Assembly (NCBI RefSeq): GCF_004324835.1
Contig: NW_021163045.1
Location: 62,001-126,000 of the forward strand
Source of the DNA: Dendronephthya gigantea
Taxonomy: Eukaryota; Cnidaria; Anthozoa; Malacalcyonacea; Nephtheidae
Direction: 5' to 3'
DNA length: 64,000 nt
The notes under the pieces are model-generated. The model searched no databases and was not told the origin of the DNA. It saw only the letters and a list, made by a program, of their open reading frames with translations. Position numbers and translations under genes: made by a program. Positions 33,841 through 45,144 of this stretch are shown here, in pieces (the stretch's first letter is position 1; each line of letters starts with the position of its first letter).

Positions 33841-33952
33841 GCCGGCTGCAAACACTGATTTTAACTGAAATTTATTTAATTCATATTATTCAGCAGCTGC
33901 ATGAAAAAACGAAAATGTAAATGAATTAATATATTTTTAATAAATAACCATA

Positions 33953-34707
33953 GGCGGCCCAGAACTGATCTCACTGACCTCGCGCTACGCTCATGTTGTC
34001 TGAACAGTCTTATATTATGACAAGGAGGCAACTCTCACGCCAAATAAGCTAAAAACGCACGACGGTTGACCCAAACACTTTCACAAAACCGCAAATATTT
34101 CATAAAAATATGGCGAATAAGAAAAAAAAAGTACAACACATTAAACTTGAATAATTTTACTACATTTATACTATATTTCTAGCATTCAAATTTATTCCTA
34201 TGCATGTATAAAACGTGAATGTTTTTATGGTTTCTGGCAAATATATTTCAAAACCTATGCTGGGGACACCTTGCCTATACCTTCGTCATATTTTTAAATT
34301 GAGAATAGAAAGCTGATTGGCTGTCGTTTAAAAAGAGCCAATCAGCTTTCTATTCTCAATTTAAAAATATGACGAAGGTATAGGCAAGGTGTCCCCAGCA
34401 TAGGTTTTGAAATATATTTGCCAGAAACCATAAAAACATTCACGTTTTATACATGCATAGGAATACATTTGAATGCTAAAAATATAGTATAAATCTAGTA
34501 AAATTATTCAAGTTTAATGTGTTGTACTTTTTTTTTCTTATTCGCCATATTTTTATGAAATATTTGCGGTTTTGTGAAAGTGTTTGGGTCAACCGTCGTG
34601 CGTTTTTAGCTTATTTGGCGTGAGAGTTGCCTACCTTGTCATAATATAAAGACTGTTCAGACAACATAAGCGTAGCGCGAGGTCAGTGAGATCAGTTCTG
34701 GGCCGCC
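33953..34707. mobile_element. Foldback element (755 bp) inside the Kolobok-like element
   Basis: The whole unit is a near-perfect palindrome (GGCGGCCCAGAACTG..CAGTTCTGGGCCGCC) with its centre near 34330, flanked by TA on each side. There is no coding capacity. It lies between the left terminal repeat and the first transposase exon, where the element's own promoter would be expected. Confidence 0.8.
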
Positions 34708-34868
34708 TATGAAATAACAACAAAACCAATCTTGGGAACGTAACTTCCTCTTCAACTTTCTTCAATTTCCTTTTGTGAAAATTTTCATTCGATTATCCCA
34801 ACCTGCGAACAGGCATACTATAGGTGCGAGATTGTAAGGCGTCTAGTCGCCTTATACTGCTTTAATAC

Positions 34869-35298
34869 GTGCATGTTACAAATATGGAAGCTTGCTGCTC
34901 GTTAAAGTCAATTGTTGGAGGACTATGTGGAGCGGATACTAGAAATAGAGAACAAGAAGTACTAGTAGTCCCCTTACTTTCGTGCGTGAAAGACATCACA
35001 ACGCACATGGCATCGTACTCGTTTTCTGGACCAGAAAATGAGGTGGACTTGATCTTGTGTCGTGCTGGTATTTTCACGAGGCCAGATAATATCACTTCAA
35101 TGGCGATATGTCCTCTTCACCGTGCAAAACTTGGGGTTGGATGGACGAGGGGAGCGAGCACCAGATGCAGAATACCACCCGTTCTGTCTAACCATGGAAA
35201 GACAAAAAAAAGTTGGCCAAAAGGAGATAGAGGGCTCGGAAAGTTACAATCGGAGTTACTGCTACGTGACACTGGTGTCTTTTTACAAGCTGGATCAG
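34869..35298 (+). CDS. Transposase-like gene, exon 1: Cys/His-rich N-terminus
   Basis: The start is the ATG at 34869 or the in-frame ATG of MEACCSLKSIVGGLCG. Cysteine and histidine pairs follow: ACC, LCG, then AICPLHRAKLGVGW, TRCRIPP and SNHGKTK. They continue in exon 2 as GVCRKCREKLKE, so the two exons probably fold together as a zinc-binding domain. The exon ends in phase 1 at a donor, GGTAAG, made partly by an inserted MITE. Confidence 0.65.
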
Positions 35299-35302
35299 GT
35301 AA

Positions 35303-35593
35303 GGGGGTGTCTCAAAATTTCGACACTTTTCCCTATATGAATAACCCGCGAAAAGGGGGGAGGGGGTAAGGAGGAAATGCGAAAAATATTTTATACTGGA
35401 AGTGTCGATATTTTCTGTTAGTGTAGTTTTAAAAATTACTATTAAAAAAGCATTAAAATGTGAAAGAAAAATAAAACGTTGTGAAATGAGCTCAATATGT
35501 TTCAAAAATCAACACTTCTGACGTCACAGTAATTCTTCTTTTTTTCAGCGGGTTATTCATTAGGGAAAAGTGTCGAAATTTTGAGATGCCCCC
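35303..35593. mobile_element. MITE at a splice donor (291 bp)
   Basis: Inverted ends GGGGGTGTCTCAAAATTTCG..CGAAATTTTGAGATGCCCCC are flanked by TAA on both sides, and the arms are about 48 bp. A 3-bp TAA duplication fits PIF/Harbinger. The left TAA is part of the exon 1 donor G/GTAAG, so the element sits at the very start of the intron. There is no coding capacity. Confidence 0.8.
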
Positions 35594-35667
35594 TAACTAA
35601 GAAAATTAATTAACGAAGTTTTGAAGGATGACTAGGTTATATTAGAATACTTTTATTTCATTGCAAG

Positions 35668-35750
35668 GCGTATGCAGGAAATGCCGCGAGAAATTAAAGG
35701 AAATTACAGACTTCAAAAAGATGGAGGATCAGTTCAAGGAAACAACACTG
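35668..35750 (+). CDS. Transposase-like gene, exon 2: end of the zinc-binding domain
   Basis: This short exon between TTGCAAG and GTATGA enters in phase 1 and leaves in phase 0. It reads VCRKCREKLKEITDFKK, giving the last CxxC pair of the N-terminal domain. Confidence 0.6.
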
Positions 35751-36098
35751 GTATGATACGTAGATATTTAATATGGTTTTATAGATTAACTGTTATAAAA
35801 CTTACACTTTAGGGACTGTACGTTTTTAATGAGGGGATGTGGGCTGGAGTATTTCTTTCATTTTGGAGAGGGGGTGGGGGACATCGAAAGAAAATACGAC
35901 GTTTATGAAGGACAGGGAGGGTCATCTGTTATTCTCCATTTTGGAAACGAGTGGGAAACTGGGGAGACTTTCGACTGTGTTGAGCTATAAAATTACAAAA
36001 ATCAAACCAAATAATCTATGATAGCACAAAGAGATTGATTCAACCCAAGCGCGTAAAGTACCTAAAACAATGTTGAAGTCGATGCTTTCAAATTTTAG

Positions 36099-38674
36099 GA
36101 CGATTCAAAAGAGATTTCTTTCAAGACACCTCAGCAGAAAACCTGCATTCAAGAGCGCCTTCAAACTCCAAAAAGTCAAGAATCATCAACACTGTTTAGC
36201 CCTTCAGGATTTTCTCAACTTTTAGAACTAGAAGACACACGTGACGAAGAAGGAGTAAATGCTGGCAGTAGTACAAGAGAGAAGTTGAATATTTTTCTAG
36301 CCAGGTGCGGATCTAGGATTTTTCATACCTTAGTCAAATTTTATGACGTCATTTATATGACGTCATTTATGACGTCACGTATGACGTCACGCATGACTCA
36401 TTTACTGGCATATTAAGATGTTCGATTTTTTAATGATAGTCGTCAGACTACCAACTGAACTGCTTCGCCCCCTATTAGGGCTCATCAGCGTGCCTAGGAT
36501 ACACTTTTAATGTAACTACTATAACTACAAAAGATGTATTAAAAATAGACGCTAATTGTTTTTGAGATGACTATTCCTTAGTCCCTACTTTGAGTAGTCC
36601 CAACTTTGAGTATTATTGTTTACCTACTAGTACTAGGGCCGAAGCTAAAGCATCAGAACTTAGGAGAAGTAAGAAATATTCAAAACAGGAAATTAAAATC
36701 ACGCTAGATCAAGTATCAGAAAATTATGTCGCGGACTGACGGCAGAGTTACAATGTCAACATCATGATGTATTCGCTCATAATTTTCATATGAACGTATT
36801 TAACTATTTATACATGTGATATACATCAGGAATACGGAATAATAACAAGTAACTAAAAGTGAACATGCTAAGTTTGTGTCTTTCATATCATATTTAAGTT
36901 ATATATTCATATATATATATATAGCAACCTTTTGACCCGGCCAGCGCAGACATATGTAAATTTATATTTGAATACATAAAGAACTAGCCATGCTTGTTGT
37001 TGTTCGACAATCATTTTGCCGATTTGAGATCTAAAAACACAGTTATGTAGAAGCATAGCATGGAATAGACAAAATATAGTTAACTTATTGCAGTACAAGC
37101 CTTTTTCTTGCCATTACGAGCGTGCTTCGGCACATATAATTCCACACAAACATTTGAGCTTAGCCTTGAGCGTGTCGCCTTCATAAATACAAAGATCGAA
37201 CGTCGCATAAATATCGCGTCATTTAGACACTCTAAATCGTTCGAATGGCTCGTACAAATCACTGCAAGACGATGAAGACATTGTAAAATAACACAATAAC
37301 AAAGCGAACGCGAAAAAGCAGAAGATAACTTCGAAATTTAATCCTTCGATGCTCAGAGCGATTGAAAAGGCATGCTTCCACTCTTTGCCTAGTCTTTGCC
37401 TAACATGACTAACACAGACATGCTTACGAAGCACAGTGATTGGTTCACCTCGCCAAAGATTAGGCAAAAAATGCAAGCCAATGAAAGAATAGAATTTTAA
37501 AAAATTACCCAATCATAAGGCTTCCAGATTACGTCAAGTTAGGCAAATTCGTCTTGGTTAGGCAAAAAAGCTATTAGCCAATCACAAGGCTGTATCGGCC
37601 GCCAGGCATAGGCAAAATAGCTGCCTCTCATTGGCTTGCCTAAATACCAATGAGCTATATATCTATAAATAACTGGACTGTGATATGAAAATATGAATAA
37701 TTAACTGTCATGTTTCCACTTATGAATGAATACTTTGGGAATTGGGAACTGGGAATTCGGTAATTATTATCTGGATAATTTACCATAGTCACTTGACTAT
37801 GTTGCCTACCCCTAGATCCGCGCCTGTTTCTAGCTTCCAGAGATGTCAGCCCAATCCGCACATCCATGACCATCCCGTGGGACACAGCAGCAGAGCGCAC
37901 AAAACGACGTTATGTGAGGAAAGGGAAACAGATCGCTTTAGCTGCCCTAGAGGAACTTGCCCCCCAAAACTCAGATATGCTGCTTAGCGCAATACAGGCG
38001 GAAAGACAAAAGAGTGCTGATGACATGGATTCCTCTTTGCTTGAAGCTATGGTGGAGTGCTACGAGAATTGCAGCCACTGGAGTAGCCGTAGACAAATGC
38101 TGTCTATCATAGCTGATAAAGTTAGGTTTGCAACACTGCAGAGATGGCTGCCAGATCTATCTCGATATCGCTACAACATCGCACGACATCATCTTTTCCT
38201 CCATGGTAGAGGTACAGAAGTTCCTCAACAAAAACAAAAAAGAATAAAGGTGTCTCCTGAAAAGCTTGACCACTTCTTGGCGTTTATAACAAGTGCCAAA
38301 TTATCCAGGATTTGCCCTTCGGAGAAAAAACACTGAAACTGTCATCTGGATCTGAAATCAAAATACCGAATGTCATAAGAACGTCCATCCCTGAACAGAT
38401 TATCAAACAGTATCAGGGTTACTGCGCCGAAACTGGATTTAGTTCACCTTTCAGCCATAGCAGTCTATCTAGGATACTTAACGTCTGCGCGGCATCCACC
38501 CGCAAGTCTCTTCAGGGTTTGGACTATTTCTGGGCGGAAGGGGCAAAAGCTTTTGACGACCTGGTTGAAGTAGCTGACAAACTTGGAGACAACTACGAAA
38601 ACGGCTTATCTTGGTCAAAAGAGGTGATCAGCAAGCTTAAACTGGCCAAACGTTATTTTAAAGAAGATTACAAG
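36099..38674 (+). CDS. Transposase-like gene, exon 3, split by a hAT-like insertion
   Basis: The left part (36099-36301) reads DDSKEISFKTPQQ to REKLNIFLA. The right part resumes at 37835 with SRDVSPIRTSMTIPWDT, KRRYVRKGKQ, and on to LSRILNVCAASTRKSLQGLDYFW. The 8-bp duplication TTTCTAGC shows the two parts were one exon before the hAT-like element landed. One frame change lies near 38.31 kb. The exon ends TACAAG/GTTAGC in phase 0. The middle part has no domain I can name. Confidence 0.65.
36302..37826. mobile_element. hAT-like element (1525 bp) inside a transposase exon
   Basis: Ends CAGGTGCGGATCTAGG..CCTAGATCCGCGCCTG are inverted, with an exact 8-bp duplication TTTCTAGC at 36294-36301 and 37827-37834. 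Taking out the element and one duplicate restores the open frame across the junction. No transposase is recognisable inside; it is probably non-autonomous. Sub-terminal features include a TGACGTCA cluster at the left and repeated TTAGGCAAA and CCAATCA motifs at the right. Confidence 0.88.
36344..36400. promoter_or_regulatory. Array of CRE-like sites in the hAT-like element
   Basis: TGACGTCA occurs four times, at 36344, 36358, 36370 and 36382, followed by the AP-1-like TGACTCA at 36394. Spacing is 12-14 bp. Such sites bind CREB/ATF and AP-1 factors in animals. Use here is not shown; they might equally be transposase-binding repeats. Confidence 0.55.
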
Positions 38675-38818
38675 GTTAGCTGGATTTTCTTTGTTAATAT
38701 TTACGCATGTTTACTAATCAAGTATAGTACTATTAGCGTTTATGCCGAGAGTGTATAAGAGTGCATGTATATTTCAGTTAAGTGTTGTGAATCTATCCAT
38801 CACATCAATATTTTATAG

Positions 38819-40792
38819 GTTCATGTATCATCGAGCTCAAGAGTACCTGACCACTGCAGACCCTATGCTTTGAGCCAGGGTAATGACAAAGCCTATTTAA
38901 GCACGTGCGATCATCAGCATGATTTAGCTTGCGACAGGTGCAACCTCTTTCCTACTGCTGTAGGAGAAATTGAGTCTGTATTGGATAAAGCGATTCTTAT
39001 AAGCCATGAAGAAAAAGAAGAAATAAAATTTGTGGTAGAGCAGTCAAAGAAAAATGTTGATGCGTGGAAATCACACTTGTTGCGATCTATCAATCAGGAT
39101 GAAGGCCGCATCGATATGCTAAATACCTTAGATAGCAAATCTGTGCTGGTTGTTTTAGATTGGGCCGTGAAATTCATCCCCAGGAAGTACCGTGAAAGCC
39201 AAACCGACTGGTTTGGTAAGCGCGGCATATCTTGGCACATCAGCGTGGCGATGAGAAAGTTAGAAGAAGACAAACCAATGCAGATGCTAACCCTTGTCCA
39301 TCTTTTCCAAAAGAGCAACCAAGACAGCTTTTTTGTTTTGGCTGTGATTGACGATGTTATCCAGCAGCTGAAGCAGGTGATGCCACAGTTAAAATCTATA
39401 AAGTTCAGACAAGACAACGCTGGGTGCTATCACAGTGGAATTACCATACTTGGAGTACGACAACTCGCCAAAAAACACAACGTCGACGTTCGGATGGATT
39501 TTCGAATCCTCAAGGGGGTAAAGGTCCATGTGATCGCAAAGCGGCCACAGTGAAAAATCACTTGCGATCTTACCTCAACTCTGGCAATGATATATCAAAT
39601 GCAGCTCAGATGAAAACTGCCATAGAATCAGGAGATGGCGTCCGTAGTGTTAGAGCTGTACTTTGTGGTCCCTTAACGATTCCTGATGCAGATGCTTTTG
39701 GAAAATGGAAGGGTGTGAGCTTTATCAATGATATTGAGTTCAAGGATAAGCATATGAAGGTCTGGGAGCATACGGTGTCGGAGTAGGTAAAGAAATCCCA
39801 TACAGGAATTTTCAGTCAAAGACGTCTCCCGCAGCAGAACTATTGCCTTCCTTCACTAAATTGGAAGATGCCTCCGACCCCAACCTAACATTCTGTGACG
39901 TCACTCCAAGGCACAATATCAAGAAAAGGACAACAGAAGCCACTGCTGAATCTCCTGATGAGAGTAGTGACACAGATGACACTCTCTTTACCTGCTCTGA
40001 GGAAGGATGCGTGAAAACCTTTCAAAGGTTTTCCTCGCTCCAACGTCACTTGGATATTGGCAAGCATAAGTACGCTCTGGAGAGAGAATCCCTCCTTGAC
40101 AAAGCTATGCTTAGATATGCTGAAAACCTTGAAAGCGGAGAGTCAGGTATTGACCAGATTATTGAGAGTGCTTCAGGATCAAGTACGTCATTAGATGTTC
40201 AGCCATTACCAATAGGATGGGCGTTAAAAAGTAGTGCTAGCCGTCGCCGTCTTACAAAGAATCAAAAGAAGTACTTGACTGACATATTTCTCCTTGGCGA
40301 ACAAACTCGCCAGAAAGCAGACCCTGACAATGTCTCTAAGTCAATGAGAAAAGCGCGGGATACTGATGGATCATCTCTATTTGAATCTGATGAGTATCTG
40401 ACATCCAAACAGATTGCAAGTTTTTTTCTCGTTTGTCGTCCAAGAAATCTGTTCCAGCAGCGAGTAGTATAAGTGATGATGATGATGATGATGATGACGA
40501 TGAAGACGACAATGATGATGACGATGACCTATCGTCAGAGAAGGAGTATTACCGGATTCGAGATGAGGTTTTGAACGAGATTTCCCTTAACCATCCAATT
40601 ACCTACGACTCATACAACATTTGTGATATGGCAGCAACTTCCAAGCTCTCCAAATTTTCAATAGCAATGCTGCAAGAAATATGTAAATATTTTGAACTAG
40701 ATATATCTAGTGTGAAGCAGAAAAGAAAGAAGCCATATGTAGATATGTTAGTGAACTTGGTCCAATCATGTACCTGCAATTCACCAATTTAA
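38819..40792 (+). CDS. Transposase-like gene, exon 4: putative DDE core, C2H2 finger, acidic tail
   Basis: The DDE candidates are VVLDWAVKF (first D, about 39157), KFRQDNAGCYHSG (second D, about 39411), and the conserved PQGGKGPCDRKAA block (third acid in or near it). The Cys-x-His right after the second D recalls the C/D-x2-H motif reported for Kolobok, MULE and hAT transposases, though the spacing differs. Downstream at about 39990-40070 is a C2H2 finger: C-x4-C-x12-H-x5-H within FTCSEEGC and LQRHLDIGKH. A run of aspartates (about 40470-40530) precedes the C-terminus. The exon is cut by about three one-base shifts. Confidence 0.65.
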
Positions 40793-41031
40793 GCCTTAAA
40801 CTTTGGAATATTGTTTATTACGACTTCATTGTACTACAGAGAACCCAAGCTAAGTATTTGTATAGTAACTGTATAGTAAATAACTATTTTGAGCAATTTT
40901 ATAAAGTAAAGCTTCTTAACTGATCTGTTGTTTGTACTAATGTTTTAACTCATACCGAATTTCCGTGCGATCTGAGAGATTTTAAGGGAAAATATTATAA
41001 ATAGCCAGCAAAAATACTGAATTTGGGCTCT

Positions 41032-41850
41032 TGTGGTCATAAAACATACTAACCTGATATGGATGGGTTACCTGTGTCTAAACTGTTGACATTTGACAAG
41101 CCAGGAACTAATAGTTAACTACAATAAGATGTTTTGTTTAATAAAGACACAGTTTAAATGCTACTTTGAAGTACTTTCAGAACTAAACATGTAAGTATCC
41201 TTATTCTTAATACTATTGATTTGATTTAAGTCTTCCAAATATCAATTGAGACTCTTTTAAACGTACGATAAACACATGGATTGTGTCTTGTGTAAAGTGA
41301 CGGCACGGGTCAAAGGTGAGCAATATAAACCAATTTTGGGAGGCAATAGCGTAACGCACAGTCATTTGCCCAAAGTAATCTTTATATCATTCGAAAGAAC
41401 GTTATTTAGACTTGCCGATTAGCAAAGTTTCAAGACATTCAAAGCTTAAGCACATTCACAATATGAATTTTTGTAAAACATACTTTTATCGACTCGATTT
41501 ACCGGTCTTGCAAATAAGATTATTTTAAAAGGTCAGAATTGTTCTATTGACTCCAAAGTCGCACAATCTGTCGAGTGAGAATTGTACTAGCAGGCTGAGG
41601 TGGTTTTATGTGCATAGGATCAGTATTTTCTTGGCTTGAAACCGCTAAAGTGCAATCAAATGTAAGGGCTAAAAATAGCATTTCCAACCGTCTTCGAAAA
41701 AATGCAAATTTCTCCTTTTAAAAACAATATTTGATCCAATTAACTACACACCAATTCTTGGGATACTTAGGCCTATTATTCCAGTAAATATGAGCTAAAA
41801 CGATTTTTGAAAGTTGGCCAGACTTGTTTGATATTTACTGACAAGCCCTC
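41032..41850 (-). repeat. Right terminal inverted repeat of the Kolobok-like element
   Basis: Pairs with 33040-33840. Its inner end lies about 240 bp after the stop of the transposase-like gene. Mutations accumulated in both arms suggest the copy is not brand new. Confidence 0.88.
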
Positions 41851-41854
41851 TTAA

Positions 41855-44160
41855 AGCATATGAAATTACTGATGTGGAAAAATGGCAAAATAGGTTCTCT
41901 GTGTCATTTATATGGTTCAATCATTTCCAAACACAATAAATCGTTCGTGTTTGTAATTAATGATTTCTCTACCACACACCAGTAGCATTATTTCGTGCAA
42001 GGTAACAACTGTCAATTATGTAAAACGAATTTCTTACAACGACATCATGCCAAGTGCACAAGTAAGCTAAGAGCATGCATATAAGTACAGTATTGGCTTA
42101 ACGACAAGAAACTGCACGCATAAAGTGAACACAGAAGCACCTGATGTGTATATCCACCTCACATAATGCTGTATTAATTTATACTTTTAAAAGAGATATA
42201 TCCGAGCATAATAAGAGGTAGGGAAAAATTATGTTTTTATTTTCGCCGTTTACATTTTAGAGAAATTTGAGGACACGGAAATAATCTCAAGTTACAATTC
42301 TGATAATACGTATTTTGTACATAACTAATATTTTGAAGTTTTTAACTTTTTCGAATTAATATTTTTCATTTGGATGATTTTGAAAATATAGGAAAAATTG
42401 ACTTGTGAAATAGATTAAGATGTTAAAGATGCCTTCGGATAGAAAAACTTTTATTCAAACTAATGCCGGTAAAAATCTACAATTTTGAAGCTTTTTAGAC
42501 TATTTTTGAACAGGTACATCGGTAGATTTTGTACTTTAAAATATGCACGTATTGACATGTGAATTTAATTTTGCTAAAATTGTGGTATTTAAAACTATTC
42601 GCAGCAAATTTTATTTATAGTTGAATTTCGTAGCTCGAGAGACGACATTATAATTGTACCTGATATAGGATTTTACTTATAAGACTTCGGTCATTCAGCA
42701 GAAATGAGTATTTCACAAAAAAAATCATAAAAAATTCATATTTCGAAATATATGTTAATTGCTTCAGGCTAGAGGATTTTGCATGCATGTATGTCTAGTA
42801 GAAGTATTTACCCCCAATTAGCAGAATTAGTGGGAATATTTCATGTGGTGGCATCATTACTACTCGTTCTACACAGCGCCAAATACGACATCGTGCAAAG
42901 TGCTGCGCAGTATGCATTAGGCTTTAAGAGCAGGTTTATGTATAAGTAGTATATTGGCTTAATCACAAGTAATAGCACGCATAAATTGGATGAACTTAAC
43001 ACATAAATAGCTAGATCATGTGTAGATATCTACCGTACATAATATTACATGCATTTTTAATCCAAGGTTATTAGTTTATTAGTTTAAAAAATACTGGAAA
43101 ATTTGAACAAGTTTAATAAAATACAGTAAAGCCAAAAAATATGAGTGCATGATAATTTACACTTTCAAGAGATATCCGAGCCGGCTAAAGCTAAAGGTTA
43201 AAAAAATTTCTCTTTCTCCATATATGATTTTTAGATTGTTTGGAACAAATAGTTGCCAACAATAATGAAAACAATGTATGACATTTAAATTTAATCGTTT
43301 TAAAATTTGGCGAATTCCGCTTACAATCACTTGGCATAGCTGGGCCATGATTCATGCAATTTTGAATAAAATAATCGCCAAGAGTGTATATTTATCCTTT
43401 CAAGCAAAAAAGTGGGTTTTATGCGTATAATAGAGGAAAGCGATTGTGTAAATTTTGAAATATAAGTTAGAAAATTGCACTCTACAATATTTTAAGTTGT
43501 ATGTATAATAATGTGAAGTGGACAACTCGTCGACTAGGTTAGCGCCATTATAGCGTTACCAATTGCTATGCTCTTGGATGTAGCTACTGTTTACAAGACA
43601 TGTGTGCATGAATACATTTGCTATGTGAACTATATGAAATTATAAACTTCTAAACACGATAAACGTTCGTGTTTATAATGAAAGATTTATTTACCACACT
43701 CCATGCGCAGTAGCATTATTTAATGCATGTGACAAACGTCAACAACTTACTACGTATATTCCCTAAGTAAGCTATATGAACAGGTCTATAAGTAAATTGT
43801 AGGCCTAACGCATAAAGTGAACACGAAAATTTGAAATATTGATTTATTTCAAAGGCAAACAGGAGATAAATAATTTCTTATATTGAAATTCAGAGAGTTC
43901 AGTTTCGTGCAGTGTCACTTCGTGAGTTAGTCAATAACTTACTACGTATGTATTCCCAACAACGACATCATGCCAAGTGCACAAGTAAGCTTAGAAGCAT
44001 GTTTAAGTACAGCATAGGCCGGATGACATGTCACCGCACGTGGCATAAAGTGAACACAGAAAAACACCAACATGATGTGTGTATCCAGCTCACATAATAT
44101 TGCTTAACATATTAATTTTATTCTTTTAAACCAGATACAAGAGATAGGGAAAAGTTATAT
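41855..44160. repeat. Tandem repeat array, B-C spacer, right part
   Basis: Landmark monomers at 42041 (b), 42887 (c) and 43963 (d) continue the order broken at 33035. Removing the transposon and one TTAA restores an uninterrupted monomer (compare 12450-12500). Confidence 0.75.
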
Positions 44161-44414
44161 ATTTTATTTTTTTTTAAGATAATTATATTTACTTAGAAAG
44201 TGCATCTTCCAACCATATAAAAAGCATGATTCATAAATGGAGTGGTCGTGGGAGACCAGTTGATTGTTAGATGTTTTTGAAATATTAATTTATTGCAAAA
44301 TTCCAACCACAGAATTCAATCATTTTATCATAAATTGACTGTTTTTATAGAAAAGTTGATATTGAATGACACAATTTGCTTAACGGGATTTATTTTATTG
44401 CTCCTTCTGTTTAC

Positions 44415-44575
44415 ATGCTTCTTATTCCGGAGATTCTCATGCCGGGTTTTAAAGATTCTGAAGAGTCTCATTCCGGCTTTTAAAGATTCCGAAGATTCTC
44501 ATTCCGGCTTTTTAAAGATTCCCCGTTTCTGGTTCCCCGTTCCTTGATTCCCCGTTCCTGGTTTTAAAGATAACA
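44415..44575. repeat. Minisatellite, B-C spacer copy
   Basis: Four to five units of ATTCC(G)GAGATTCTCATTCCGGG-TTTTAAAG occur, ending in CCCCGTTCCTTGATT units like those at 16878-16958. The left array seen in the A-B spacer is missing here. Confidence 0.75.
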
Positions 44576-44759
44576 ATATTCTGTTAGCAAGTTTCAGCGA
44601 TATTCTGTTAACAAGTATGCAATAGTTTCTCCTGAGAGCCGTCTGAGCAGCGACTATGCCTCATAGTGACTGGTGAGGGAGCCAATCAGAATGCTCGAAA
44701 GCCGTTTTTCAATACAGAAATGATACTAAAGACCCATATAGACTAGACTAATTTATATT

Positions 44760-45060
44760 TCATACTAGAAATACATGCATGCAAAGTCCCTCGCCTGAAG
44801 CAATAAACATATATTTCTATCACTGAAATTCTGTAATACTCGTTTCTGCTGAATTATCGGAGTCGTAAAGTAAAATCCTTTATTAAGTACAACTATAAAG
44901 CCAACTCTCGAGGTATCAAATTCGGCTATAATCATAATTGTGCTACGAATAGTTTTAAATACCACGATTTTTAGCGAAATTTCAATTACTTTCTAAACAG
45001 ATTCACCTTGAAGAATATATATACTTTCGTAAATTTTCCAATTTTACGGGTCAATTTTTC
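44760..45060 (-). repeat. Inverted copy of an array block next to the gene C promoter
   Basis: This corresponds to 17000-17340 before gene B and to the forward block at 42480-42800 in the neighbouring array. The landmarks are in reverse order and reverse complement. Confidence 0.65.
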
Positions 45061-45144
45061 GTATGTTTTTAAGACCACACAAATGAAAAATACTATTTAA
45101 AAAAAAGTGTTACAATTCAAAATATCAGTTAATATGCTGACGTG

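Larger units (their letters stand above)
34869..40792 (+). pseudogene. Transposase-like gene of the Kolobok-like element
   Basis: Exons by splice borders and frame: 34869-35298, 35668-35750, 36099-38674 (interrupted by the hAT-like insert 36302-37826) and 38819-40792. The product of roughly 1150 residues has an N-terminal Cys/His region, a long middle part, a putative DDE nuclease core, a C2H2 finger and an acidic C-terminal part. About four one-base frame changes are apparent (near 38.31, 39.50, 39.77 and 40.42 kb), at least two at T-runs. The rest is undamaged, so these could be recent lesions or sequence errors. I have seen similar large uncharacterised proteins in cnidarian genomes, but cannot name the family with certainty. 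Confidence 0.7.
33040..41850 (+). mobile_element. Kolobok-like DNA transposon with long inverted repeats (8811 bp)
   Basis: TTAA flanks both ends (33036-33039 and 41851-41854). The ends are inverted, GAGG(A/G)CTTGTCAG..CTGACAAGCCCTC, and the inverted repeats run about 800 bp each. In other array copies the target reads as one uninterrupted sequence of equal length, which confirms the borders. TTAA targets with 5'-RRGG termini are characteristic of the Kolobok superfamily; piggyBac also uses TTAA but has different ends. A multi-exon gene on the + strand looks like the transposase. Three later insertions lie inside (33953-34707, 35303-35593, 36302-37826). Without them the element would be about 6.2 kb. 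Superfamily assignment is an inference from ends and target. Confidence 0.8.

Noticed and set aside
33137-33868. Small frames in the left terminal repeat of the Kolobok-like element.
   Set aside because: The matching right terminal repeat does not keep them open, so they are unlikely to be coding.
34869-35369. Reading 34869-35369 as a complete 166-residue protein.
   Set aside because: The frame runs into a MITE after a good splice donor at 35298, and exon 2 continues the cysteine pattern; the last 24 codons are MITE sequence.
40433-40792. An aspartate-rich frame that could be read as a separate small acidic protein.
   Set aside because: It continues the transposase-like gene after a one-base shift at a T-run and carries no start context of its own.
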